Assembly (NCBI RefSeq): GCF_030581005.1
Contig: NZ_JAUQSX010000022.1
Span: 1-57,287 of the forward strand
DNA: 57,287 nt
Source of the DNA: Hymenobacter mellowenesis
GTDB taxonomy: Bacteria > Bacteroidota > Bacteroidia > Cytophagales > Hymenobacteraceae
Direction: 5' to 3'
Shown: one piece after another, positions 44,998-53,406 of the stretch
Layout of the letters: the number at the start of each line of letters is the position of its first letter
How positions within the stretch are numbered: position 1 is the first letter of the stretch
The notes under the pieces: model-generated
Seen by the model: the letters and a program-made list of their open reading frames with translations, nothing else
Databases searched by the model: none
Told to the model about the DNA's origin: nothing
Program-made: the position numbers and the translations under genes

Positions 44998-46005
44998 TTA
45001 GCTTTTGCCGTGGAGCAGGTATTTGGTTTGTTTGAAGCTGTAGCCCACGGCCACCACCAGGCGCCCGGCGCTGACGGGGTGGTCGGTGTCGGCGTTGTAC
45101 ACGGGCAGCTGGAAGCTGGTGTTCAAGGACAGGTTTTTGTAGTACACGCCCAGGCCGGGGCCCAGTAGGGCGTTGTTCATGGCGTGCTCGCCGGTGAGGC
45201 GGCCATCGAGCATTTCGCCCTGAGTCTTCTCATAAAAAAACTCGGCCGAGGGGTACACCTGCCAGTTTTCGCCCAGCGGCAGGCGGTAAAACAGGCTGGC
45301 AAACGTGGCAGTGCTCGGCGCCAGGCTGTTCAGAAACCGGTTTTCGGTGGAGCGACGGTAGCTGCTGTTCACGCTCAGCCCGAAGCTATGATAGCTGCCG
45401 ATGTAGTTGGCGTAGATAAACCCGTCGGTGGTGCCGGTGCCTACCTGGTTGAGCAGTGGGTAGCGGTGGCCCTGGGCATTCTGGCGGGTGAACTCGCCGG
45501 TGGGCAGTTTCAAGCCGCCGCCCACGATGAGGCGGCTTTGCACGCCGGCCGTTTCGATGGCCCGGATGAGGTGGTAGCCGGCAAAGACCGTCACGTCGCC
45601 CACGCCCGAGGAGTTGAGCTGCCGGCCGTTTATCTGCGACGTATTCATCACATACGGCACAAAGGCGTTTAACTCGACGCGCTGCGAGAGGAAGTATTTG
45701 CCGCGCAGCTCCATCACGCGGAAGGCCTCGAAGTCGTTCGGGTTGCCGGCGTGGTTGTGCTCGTAGCCGTTGTCGCCGTTGAGGGGCGAGGGGAAAAACG
45801 GGCGGGCGCCGGCCGGAAAAAACTGCGGCGACTGCCCGTAGGCCCGGTAGCCGTTGAACACGCGGTAGCGGTGCATCAAGCTCAGGCTGCTCTGGTTATC
45901 GTAGGGCGTGATGCCCATGAAACAGCCGCAGATGTCGCAGGCGCGGCCCGAGCGGGGCGCCAGCCATAAGCCGGCGCCCAGCAAAAACAGGCAGAAATAT
46001 TTCAT
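44998..46005 (-). CDS. Outer-membrane barrel protein with N-terminal CDICGC motif
   Basis: 335 residues. Signal peptide MKYFCLFLLGAGLWLAPRSG, cut near GRA, leaves a mature start CDICGCF (three Cys in six residues). The remainder is a transporter-type barrel (SLMHRYRVFNGYRAYG, VELNAFVPYVMNTS, SRLIVGGGLKLPTGEF, AGRLVVAVGYSFKQTKYLLH). It follows the MbnP-like gene by nine bases and must be co-transcribed with it. The exposed Cys cluster beside a copper-associated partner suggests metal binding or uptake at the outer membrane, an inference from context. Confidence 0.82.
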   Translation of the reverse strand: MKYFCLFLLGAGLWLAPRSGRACDICGCFMGITPYDNQSSLSLMHRYRVFNGYRAYGQSPQFFPAGARPFFPSPLNGDNGYEHNHAGNPNDFEAFRVMELRGKYFLSQRVELNAFVPYVMNTSQINGRQLNSSGVGDVTVFAGYHLIRAIETAGVQSRLIVGGGLKLPTGEFTRQNAQGHRYPLLNQVGTGTTDGFIYANYIGSYHSFGLSVNSSYRRSTENRFLNSLAPSTATFASLFYRLPLGENWQVYPSAEFFYEKTQGEMLDGRLTGEHAMNNALLGPGLGVYYKNLSLNTSFQLPVYNADTDHPVSAGRLVVAVGYSFKQTKYLLHGKS

Positions 46006-46014
46006 GCCCCGGCC

Positions 46015-46881
46015 TTAGTTGGCGTGGATGTGCCCCACCGAGAACATGCCCGCTGCGATGTTGTCGGCCAGCTTGGAGGCGGTAGTAATGGGCGTTGAGG
46101 GACTCATGGTGGCGCTCAGGCTGGAAAATTTCACGGGGTTCATGAACGGCGGATTGGCCACGCCTGCGGGGTTCGGGCCGTCGAACAGCTTCGCAATATT
46201 GACGAGCATGTGCACCTCGGGCTTGTGGTCGGCCCGGATGAGCAGGTTGGTGCCCGCGGGGAAGGGTACCGTCACCGTGCGAATGGTGTTGGTGGTGGAG
46301 TGCTGGTAGCCCGCCACGTGAAAAACCAGTCCGCCCGTGGTGGCCGGGGCCGTGAACCGGGCCTGCGGCGAATAGCCTTCGAGCTTGAAGTTGATGAACT
46401 CGCCCGTGCCCCCGTTCATGGGCCAGAACATGCCCTTACTGGAATTGAGCACGCCCGTGCCGAAATTGCCGGCCTTGGTGCGGGCACTGTCCACGCCCAC
46501 AATGAAGCTCACGCTGCTATAGTCGCCCACGGGCGCGCCGGTCATGGTCAGGTCTTGGGTGGCGGGGTCGGCGTGGTCCACCAGGAAGTAGCTGTCGGGC
46601 ACGGCGTAGCTGCTGCCGTCGGCCTTGTTCAGCTTCACGTTCGAGATGTAATACTTGAGGGTGCTCACGGTGAAGTCGTCGCCGTTGGCGTTTTTGTAAG
46701 AGCCAGAGCCGAGCACCAGCGACGTGAACACGGGCGTGCCGGCGGCGTTGTTCACCAGGGCGCCGTTGTCCATGTGCAGCGTGAATTCGGTTTGGGGCAC
46801 GGCCACATTGTCTTTGGAGCAGCCGGCGAAGCTAAAAGCGGCCACCACAACGGCCAGGGAGGAGAAAGCAGAGAATTTCAT
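46015..46881 (-). CDS. MbnP-like lipoprotein (copper-associated family)
   Basis: 288 residues from ATG 46881 (MKFSAFSSLAVVVAAFSFAG C, lipobox Cys21). The domain begins FTLHMDNGALVNNAAGTPVF and includes FTVSTLKYYISNVKL, VPDSYFLVDHADPATQ, VSFIVGVDSARTKAGNFGTG, GMFWPMNGGTGEFINFKLEG and a C-terminal SVGHIHAN. Trp153 lies in the MFWPMN motif; MbnP proteins carry a Trp oxidised to kynurenine that binds copper. The usual partner, di-haem MbnH, is not next to it; a CxxCGC outer-membrane protein follows instead. Confidence 0.88.
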   Translation of the reverse strand: MKFSAFSSLAVVVAAFSFAGCSKDNVAVPQTEFTLHMDNGALVNNAAGTPVFTSLVLGSGSYKNANGDDFTVSTLKYYISNVKLNKADGSSYAVPDSYFLVDHADPATQDLTMTGAPVGDYSSVSFIVGVDSARTKAGNFGTGVLNSSKGMFWPMNGGTGEFINFKLEGYSPQARFTAPATTGGLVFHVAGYQHSTTNTIRTVTVPFPAGTNLLIRADHKPEVHMLVNIAKLFDGPNPAGVANPPFMNPVKFSSLSATMSPSTPITTASKLADNIAAGMFSVGHIHAN

Positions 46882-47001
46882 AAAGGAAAAAGCAAATACC
46901 AACACTGATTGAAACAGCGGCATGCAGCCGCCAGCCGGCGCCCCACCGGGGCACCCGCAAAAATCCGGCCTGAAGCATTAGCAGCAGGCAGAACCAGGCA
47001 A

Positions 47002-47382
47002 TCAGGCCAGTAGGAGCGGGGGGCGAAACACGCCCGGGCCGGCCACGGCGGCGTAGTGGGCCGCCGGCGGCAGGGCGTAGCGCCGGGCCGGCTGGCGCCA
47101 GCGCCCGGGCGGGCGCAGTGCAAACGGCACCGTGGGCAGTACCTCAAATTTTACCTTGGCCAGCGGGCCGGCCGGGGCTTTTTTGTCGGCACCGTCGGCT
47201 TTGCGCAGCTGCTTGGCCAGGTGGCATTTGCCGTTGCAGTTCAGCTGCGGGCGGGCCTTGTTCACGCAGTATAGCTCCGTGATGCGGGCTTTGTTCAAAT
47301 GGTAATCCAGCACCAGCACTTCCTGCCCCAAGGTCTGGAGCAGCATAAGTGCCACGAGGAAAAAAGCCAGCAAACGAGCCAT
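47002..47382 (-). CDS. Small exported protein with CxxCxxNxKC-type cysteine motif
   Basis: 126 residues from ATG 47382 (MARLLAFFLVALMLLQTLGQ EV, signal or anchor). The core ITELYCVNKARPQLNCNGKC HLAKQL has three Cys spaced for metal binding, followed by a Lys/Pro-rich tail. I recognise this as a small conserved protein found beside metal-related outer-membrane genes in Bacteroidota, without a family name. It is the first gene of the minus-strand cluster leading to the MbnP-like gene, 120 bases apart. Confidence 0.75.
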   Translation of the reverse strand: MARLLAFFLVALMLLQTLGQEVLVLDYHLNKARITELYCVNKARPQLNCNGKCHLAKQLRKADGADKKAPAGPLAKVKFEVLPTVPFALRPPGRWRQPARRYALPPAAHYAAVAGPGVFRPPLLLA

Positions 47383-47413
47383 AAGAGGAGTGGGGCCGCC
47401 GGGACCGCCGCGC

Positions 47414-47421
47414 CAAAGATA
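47414..47421 (-). promoter_or_regulatory. -7 box TATCTTTG of the MbnP cluster
   Basis: TATCTTTG on the minus strand is an exact TAnnTTTG match 32 bases before ATG 47382. Confidence 0.6.
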
Positions 47422-47585
47422 GGCAAGGCGGTGCGGCCGGGTAGTGAGAATGTGCCGGGAACGGTTTTGGGGTGGGGCTTGTCCCTGCATCGTTCGGCGA
47501 CATTCATTCGCATCCCAATGCGAATTTGAGCGATAAGTACTTTCCTGAAAGCAAAGTGCAGCTTAAATAGGTGCCCGTTGCAATG

Positions 47586-47593
47586 TATCTTTC
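47586..47593 (+). promoter_or_regulatory. -7 box TATCTTTC of the M4 peptidase gene
   Basis: TATCTTTC has one mismatch to the consensus and lies 32 bases before ATG 47625, which supports that start over the one at 47571. Confidence 0.45.
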
Positions 47594-47624
47594 CGAAGAA
47601 ATTGTCTCTCCACTATTTTATAGT

Positions 47625-50600
47625 ATGACCCAACCCCTACGCACCGCCTGGCTGGCGGCGCTGCCCTTGCTGGTGGCCGCCACCGGCGCCGCCCAAACCC
47701 TGCCCACCGACGGCACGCCGCAACTGCGGCCGCTAATGGCAAAAACGGCCGCGGCCCAGCGCCAGCTACCCACCGACAGCCGCCTGCTGCTCCGCCAGGA
47801 GCTGGGCCTGCGCCCCGCCGACGACCTGCGCGCCCTGCGCGTGGAAACCGACGAGCTGGGCCAGCGCCACGAGCGGTTTCAGCAGTATTTCAACGGGGTG
47901 AAGGTGGAGCACGGCCAGTACACCGTGCACCGCGACGCCGGCGTGCTCAGCGGCGAGTTCAAGCCCGTGCCGGCCAGTTTCAGCACCAAGCCGGGCCTGA
48001 GTGCCGCCGCCGCCCTGCAGCGCGGCCTGGCCGCCGTGGGCGCCCGCCGCTATATGTGGGACGATGCCGCCGAAGAAGCCGGCCTGCAGCGCGAAACCGG
48101 CAACCCCGCCGCCACCTACCGCCCCACCGGCGAGCTGGTGGTGGTGGAAGACTACCGCGTGGCCAACGCCGCCCAGCGCCCGCTGGTGCTGGCCTGGAAA
48201 TTCAACATCTACGCCCAGCAGCCCGAAAGCCGCGCCTGGGTGTATGTGGATGCCCGCACCGGCCAGGTGGTGCTGCAGGATGCTATCATCAAGCACGCCA
48301 AAGGCTTGGAACCGGCCGCCACCGCCGCGGCACACGCCGCCCCGGCCGCCCGGCCCGCCGGCGCCCGCGGCGTGAAAAGCACGGCCACGGGCACGTTTGC
48401 CACGCGCTACATGGGCACCCGGCAGGTAGCCACGGACCTGTTTAATGGCAGCTACCGCCTGCGCGACTATACCCGCGCCGCCGGCATCGAAACTTATAAC
48501 CTGCGCAACGGCACCAACCTGGCCGCCGGCATCGACTTCACCGACCTCGACAACAACTGGACGGCGGCCGAATTCAACAACACCGCCAAGGACAACGCCG
48601 CGCTGGATGCCCATTTCGGCTCGACGCAGGTGTACGACTATTGGCTGACCGTGCACGGCCGCAACTCCTGGGACGGCGTCGGCGGCAAGCTGGTGAACTA
48701 CGTGCACTACTCCACCAACTACGACAACGCCAACTGGAACGGCTCGGCCATGCGCTACGGCGACGGGGCCACAGCCTTCACCCCGCTGACGGCCCTCGAC
48801 GTGTGCGCCCACGAAACCGGCCACGGCGTGTGCCAGGCCACGGCCGGCCTGGTGTACCTGAACGAATCGGGCGCGCTGAACGAGGGCTTTTCTGACATCT
48901 GGGGGGCGTCGGTTGAATACTACGTCGACCCCACCAAGCAAACCTGGATAGTGGGTGAGGACATCTGCCGCACCGCCGCCGGCCTGCGCTCGATGAGCGA
49001 CCCGCTGAGCACGACCGTGCTGACCTCGTGCCCGGCCAACTACAAGGGCCAGCGCTGGAACTTCGGCACCACCGACAACGGCGGCGTGCACACCAACTCG
49101 GGTGTGCTCAACCATTGGTACTACATCCTGAGCGTGGGCAAAACCGGCGTGAACGAGCAGCAGCAGGCCTACAACGTGACGGGCCTCGGCCTCACCAAAG
49201 CGGCCCGCATTGCCTACCGCGCCGAACGTCTCTACCTCACGCCGAACTCCGACTACCGCTCGGCCCGGGCCTTCACCATTCAGGCCGCCACGGATTTGTA
49301 CGGCGCCGGCTCGGCCGAAGTGCAGGCGGTGACCGATGCCTGGTTTGCCGTGGGCCTGGGCACCAGCAGCACCGCTCCGGCCGGCACCCAGGCCCAGTGC
49401 CCGACGGATGACGCGGCCGTGCTCACGGCCACGGCCTCGGCTAGCAACGTGTGCGCCGGCACTGCCGTGCGCCTCTCGGCCACGGCCACCTACCCCAACA
49501 CCCGCCGCCTGCGCAATGTGGCGGTGGTGCCCGTACCCGATGGCAGCACCGCCTACACGTCCATCATCGCCTACAGCACCGTGGTTTCGAACGGCACCAC
49601 CTACCAGCACGGCCTTGAAACCATCTACCGCAACTACAGCGACCTGAAAGGCGTGCGCGTGCGGCTCAACCACGCCCAGCCCAGCCAGGTGGCTTTGCGA
49701 CTGGCCGTGCGCACCAGCACCGGCACCACCACCTACGTGAACCTGGCTTCGGCCTTGCCCACGGCGCCGGCCGGCGGGCCCCCCGTGGCCCTCGACCTCA
49801 CCTTTGCCGACAACGCCACCGCGGCCCTGCCCGCCACCGTGAGCGGCACCACGCTCACCGGAATCTATACTCCCGCCGCGGCTTTTTCCAGCGTTGCCCC
49901 GACGGGTACCCTCACCACCATCAACGTGGAAGTGATGGACAACCAGGTGGGCAGCGCCGGCACCGTGGAGCTGGTGGAGCTGCTCTTCAACCGCCTGAGC
50001 ACCGACGTGCCGGCCGTGCGCTGGGTAGGCCCCGGCCTGGACGTGACCGGCCTGACGGCCACCGCCACGCCCGCCGCTCCGGCGGGTGGAGGCTCGGCCA
50101 CCTACCGCTACACCGTGCTGGCCGCCGACCCCTACTTCGGCTGCACCAGCGTGCAGGCCCTGAGCGTGACCGTGAGCCAGCCCGTGCTGGCCGCCGCCGC
50201 TACCCAAACCGACCTGTGCGCCGCCCGGGGCCAGGCCTTTGGCTCCGTGGGCCTGCGCGTGACGGCCGACGACAGCATAGCCGGCCAACTCTATACCTGG
50301 ACCGGTCCCGCGGGCTACAGTGCCCTGGGCAAACGCGTGAGCGCCACCCCGACCACGGCCGGCCTTCAGCGCTACACGGTGGCTACTGCCAACCCCAGTT
50401 CAACCTGTGCCACCCAGCAAACCGTGGCGGTCATCGCCCGCCGCCAAACCGCTGCCGCGCCCGCGGGCATCGACTCTGTGGCGTGTGCTGGCGGCACCAC
50501 GCGCCTGCGCAGCCGTTTGTTCGAGAATCAGTTGACGGGCCCGTACCAGTTCACGGGCAGCGTGCAGATTCCCGATAACAACCTCAATGGCGTGCGCATT

Positions 50601-52301
50601 CCGCTGGTGGTGGCCGGCTCGGCCGAAAGCTTCTTCAACCTGCGCGGCATCCGCGTGAGCATCACCCACACCTATACCGGCGACCTCACGCTGTATGTGG
50701 AAGCACCCGACGGCACCCGCGTGCTGCTGAGCAACAAGCGCGGCAGTGGCGCCAACTTCCAGAACAGTTTGTTTGTCGACTCGGTGGGTGCTCGCAACCA
50801 GGGCATCGGAGCTTCGCCCTTCGCCGGCACCTGGCAGGTGGACGAGCCCACGGGCTTCGCCAAGCTGCGCAGCGCGCCGCAGTCCGGTACCTGGAACCTG
50901 TTTGTGGTCGATAATGAGATTAACGACGTGGGCCCGGTTACGGCCTGGAGCATTGTGACGCGTGACAACGACGTGACCTGGGCCGGCCCCAACGGCCTCA
51001 CCGCCACCGGCTCCAACGTGCTGGCCGCCGTGCCCGCCACCGCCGGCCGCTACCGCTACATTGGCACCACCACAGCTGGCGGTTGCACGTTCCGCGACAC
51101 CGTGAACGTGCGCGTGGCTCCTGGCCCGCAGTGGCAGCGCCGCCAGAACACCGACCTAGCCCTGGCTGCCAACTGGACCTGCCTGCCCACGCCCACCACC
51201 GATGCCGAAGTACGCGGCGCCACTTCGGCCCAGCCCGTGCTCACCACCGGCCTCGTGCAGGTGCGCAACCTCACGCTGCGGGCCGGCACCGCCCTGGCCC
51301 TCAACGGCGGCACCCTGGAAGTGTACGGCACCCTGACCCTGGAAACGGGCGCCACCATTGCCGGCACCGATGGCACGCTCAGCATGCGCGGCGCCGCCGT
51401 GGTACTCAATGCGCCCACCAACACCGCCCTGCGCGTGCCGCGCCTGCTGGTGAACCTGCCCGCTGCCACCGACACCGCCCGCCTGGCCCAGCGCCTGACG
51501 GTAAGCACCGCCCTCACCATGCAGCGCGGCGTGCTGAAAACCCAGACCGCCGATGTATCGCTGGTCCAGAGCGCCACCATAACTGAAACGGCCGATGCCT
51601 ATGTGTCGGGCCGCGTGCTGGCATTGGGCCAGCTAAGCGTGGGGGGCAGCGAAAATTTCGGGGGTCTTGGCCTCAGCCTAAGCCAGGCCACCGGTTCCGC
51701 TCCGCTCAACCTGACCCGCGTGACGGACCAGGCCATTGGCCGGGCGCCGGCGCGCACCAGCATTCGCCGCTACTACACGCTGGGCTACGTCACGCAAAAT
51801 GTGGTGAATGCCACCGTGCGCCTGGGCTACCGCGATGCCGAGCTGAACGGGTTGAACGAGGCCGACCTGCAGCCCTTCCTGTCGAACTCGCTGGCCATTC
51901 CGGCCGTGGGCCCCTGGGTGCCCGTGGCCCGCACTGCCCAAAGCACCGCGCTGAATTACGTGGAAGCCTCGTCGCCCATCGCCGGCACCTGGACTTTGAG
52001 CACGCCCACCGCCATGCTGCCTACTCGCAACGCGGCGGCCAGCTTTGCGGTGCAGGCCCAGCCGGTGCCGTTTGGCGCAGCCGGGTTCTCGCTGGCCCTG
52101 CAGGTGCCCCGGGCGCCTCGTGCCGCTTCGGTGGCCATCTACGACCTCACGGGCCGCCTGCTGGTGCAGCGCCCGGTAGCAGTGCCCGCCGGCCTCAGCG
52201 CCGTGGCGTTGCCCGAAGCCGGCCGCCTGGCTGCCGGGGTGTACGTGGTGCGCATGGTGCTCGATAATGAAATTCAGACCCTGCGCGTGACGCGAGAGTA
52301 A
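47625..52301 (+). CDS. T9SS-secreted M4 (thermolysin-type) metallopeptidase with P-domain
   Basis: 1558 residues from ATG 47625 (MTQPLRTAWLAALPLLVAAT, signal peptide). An FTP/PepSY-type propeptide covers about 30-225 (LRALRVETDELGQRHERFQQ YFNGVKV). The peptidase domain has zinc motif HETGH (396-400), third ligand Glu420 in SGALNEGFSD, and the catalytic His in GGVHTNSGVLNHW. Ig/PKD-like regions follow. A proprotein-convertase P-domain (about 50540-50980) shows IRVSITHTYTGDLTLYVEAP and GTWNLFVVDNEI. An autotransporter-like repeat and a T9SS tail (YDLTGRLLVQRP...LAAGVYVVRMV) end the protein. It degrades proteins outside the cell. Confidence 0.95.
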   Translation: MTQPLRTAWLAALPLLVAATGAAQTLPTDGTPQLRPLMAKTAAAQRQLPTDSRLLLRQELGLRPADDLRALRVETDELGQRHERFQQYFNGVKVEHGQYTVHRDAGVLSGEFKPVPASFSTKPGLSAAAALQRGLAAVGARRYMWDDAAEEAGLQRETGNPAATYRPTGELVVVEDYRVANAAQRPLVLAWKFNIYAQQPESRAWVYVDARTGQVVLQDAIIKHAKGLEPAATAAAHAAPAARPAGARGVKSTATGTFATRYMGTRQVATDLFNGSYRLRDYTRAAGIETYNLRNGTNLAAGIDFTDLDNNWTAAEFNNTAKDNAALDAHFGSTQVYDYWLTVHGRNSWDGVGGKLVNYVHYSTNYDNANWNGSAMRYGDGATAFTPLTALDVCAHETGHGVCQATAGLVYLNESGALNEGFSDIWGASVEYYVDPTKQTWIVGEDICRTAAGLRSMSDPLSTTVLTSCPANYKGQRWNFGTTDNGGVHTNSGVLNHWYYILSVGKTGVNEQQQAYNVTGLGLTKAARIAYRAERLYLTPNSDYRSARAFTIQAATDLYGAGSAEVQAVTDAWFAVGLGTSSTAPAGTQAQCPTDDAAVLTATASASNVCAGTAVRLSATATYPNTRRLRNVAVVPVPDGSTAYTSIIAYSTVVSNGTTYQHGLETIYRNYSDLKGVRVRLNHAQPSQVALRLAVRTSTGTTTYVNLASALPTAPAGGPPVALDLTFADNATAALPATVSGTTLTGIYTPAAAFSSVAPTGTLTTINVEVMDNQVGSAGTVELVELLFNRLSTDVPAVRWVGPGLDVTGLTATATPAAPAGGGSATYRYTVLAADPYFGCTSVQALSVTVSQPVLAAAATQTDLCAARGQAFGSVGLRVTADDSIAGQLYTWTGPAGYSALGKRVSATPTTAGLQRYTVATANPSSTCATQQTVAVIARRQTAAAPAGIDSVACAGGTTRLRSRLFENQLTGPYQFTGSVQIPDNNLNGVRIPLVVAGSAESFFNLRGIRVSITHTYTGDLTLYVEAPDGTRVLLSNKRGSGANFQNSLFVDSVGARNQGIGASPFAGTWQVDEPTGFAKLRSAPQSGTWNLFVVDNEINDVGPVTAWSIVTRDNDVTWAGPNGLTATGSNVLAAVPATAGRYRYIGTTTAGGCTFRDTVNVRVAPGPQWQRRQNTDLALAANWTCLPTPTTDAEVRGATSAQPVLTTGLVQVRNLTLRAGTALALNGGTLEVYGTLTLETGATIAGTDGTLSMRGAAVVLNAPTNTALRVPRLLVNLPAATDTARLAQRLTVSTALTMQRGVLKTQTADVSLVQSATITETADAYVSGRVLALGQLSVGGSENFGGLGLSLSQATGSAPLNLTRVTDQAIGRAPARTSIRRYYTLGYVTQNVVNATVRLGYRDAELNGLNEADLQPFLSNSLAIPAVGPWVPVARTAQSTALNYVEASSPIAGTWTLSTPTAMLPTRNAAASFAVQAQPVPFGAAGFSLALQVPRAPRAASVAIYDLTGRLLVQRPVAVPAGLSAVALPEAGRLAAGVYVVRMVLDNEIQTLRVTRE

Positions 52302-52302
52302 G

Positions 52303-52345
52303 CTGTCATTGCGAGCGCAGTGCGGCAATCCGTCCTGTTCTCAGC
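52303..52345. repeat. Half of a GTCATTGCGAGCG-type repeat
   Basis: CTGTCATTGCGAGCGCAGTG followed by CGGCAATCCGTC resembles family B in layout but has its own sequence. Only one arm is present. Confidence 0.5.
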
Positions 52346-52360
52346 GACAGCCCTTTCAAT

Positions 52361-52400
52361 GCAAAAAGCCCCGACTCTGGATGGAGTCGGGGCTTTTTGC
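52361..52400 (+). terminator. Terminator of the M4 peptidase gene
   Basis: GCAAAAAGCCCCGACTC / GAGTCGGGGCTTTTTGC around TGGATG. Confidence 0.9.
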
Positions 52401-52422
52401 TGGTTGATTTATCAACTCTTCT

Positions 52423-52522
52423 CGTCATGCAGAGCGCACCGAAGCATCTCGCGTGCTTCAACTAACTTTTTGGATTGAGCTACTACCCCACGCGAGATGC
52501 TTCGCTCCGCTCTGCATGACGT
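52423..52522. repeat. Family B palindrome, full element
   Basis: Arms CGTCATGCAGAGCGCACCGA (52423 onward) and GCTCCGCTCTGCATGACG (ending about 52521), with inner AAGCATCTCGCGTG pairing. It lies between convergent genes. Confidence 0.9.
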
Positions 52523-52556
52523 TCAAGGCATAACTGAGTTCCTGACCTCCTTCTTT

Positions 52557-53195
52557 CTAATTCAAATACGGCGCTTCCAAATCCTGGCCCATGCCTTTGA
52601 GCGGGGCGGTGCTGCGGCGGCCGGTGAGGCGCGTGCTCAAGGCCTGGGCCTCGCGGGCGCTGAGCACGTCGAGCTCGTGCAGCCAGGCCACGCGGCGCAG
52701 CTGCGGCTCGATGAAGCCCAAGGGGTTGACCTGGCCGTATTCGGTGCGCAGGTAAACCTTGGTGCGGCGCTCCAACTCGGCCACCAGGGCCCGGAACTGC
52801 TTGCGCTGCCACGGCCGGCCCGCTAGCGTGACCACAAGATGCGCAGTTTGCAGTCGGAAGGTGCTCCACTGCTGCTCGAAGCGCAGCCAGCTGGCCAACG
52901 CATTCAGGCCCAGAATGCCCCACCACAGGTACAGCGACAAGCTGGCCTGGCCCGTAGCCAGCCACTCTCGCCACGGCTGGTAGCCCAGAAACACCAGCAG
53001 CAAGCCGGTGAGCAGTAGTTGATTGACGGGAATGTGCCGGTGCTCACTGGCTTTCACCGGCAGAATTTCTTCGTAAGGGACTTCGGTTTCGAGGGTGGCA
53101 ACGCCTTGCGGGTTGCGCTTGCAAACGTAGAGGCTTTCGGCGCGTAGCGCAATGTGGGTGTTGCCTTGGAAAAGTTGCTTTTGGTTAAAAATCAT
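52557..53195 (-). CDS. Membrane protein with PH-like cytosolic part, unknown function
   Basis: 212 residues. N-terminal beta-rich segment (QLFQGNTHIALRAESLYVCK RNPQG...VPYEEILPV) resembles a PH/GRAM-type sheet. Two TM segments follow (LLLTGLLLVFLGYQPW, about 60-76, and LYLWWGILGLNALASWL, about 88-104). The C-terminal cytosolic part (RLQTAHLVVTLAGRPWQRKQ) resumes the beta pattern, and a helical end carries LSAREAQALSTRL. No family is certain. It stands alone between two family B palindromes. Confidence 0.75.
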   Translation of the reverse strand: MIFNQKQLFQGNTHIALRAESLYVCKRNPQGVATLETEVPYEEILPVKASEHRHIPVNQLLLTGLLLVFLGYQPWREWLATGQASLSLYLWWGILGLNALASWLRFEQQWSTFRLQTAHLVVTLAGRPWQRKQFRALVAELERRTKVYLRTEYGQVNPLGFIEPQLRRVAWLHELDVLSAREAQALSTRLTGRRSTAPLKGMGQDLEAPYLN

Positions 53196-53254
53196 GCAAG
53201 TGCGCCGACAGATGTCGGCTAAAAATCAATCAAAAAAGCGGAGTCAGTTGGACA

Positions 53255-53361
53255 GTCATGTTGGGCGTAGCCGAGACATCTCGCGTGGGATAGTAACTCA
53301 ATCGTGAAAACGGGTCTGATTACTTCGGCACGCGAAATGTCTCGGCTGCGCTCGACATGAC
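53255..53361. repeat. Family B palindrome, divergent arms
   Basis: Arms GTCATGTTGGGCGTAGCCGA (53255 onward) and TCGGCTGCGCTCGACATGAC (ending about 53361), with inner GACATCTCGCGTG / CACGCGAAATGTC pairing and several mismatches. Confidence 0.85.
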
Positions 53362-53406
53362 GTGCTAGGAGTTCCTACTCGCTATGCGCTATTTCCTCCT
53401 TCTTCG

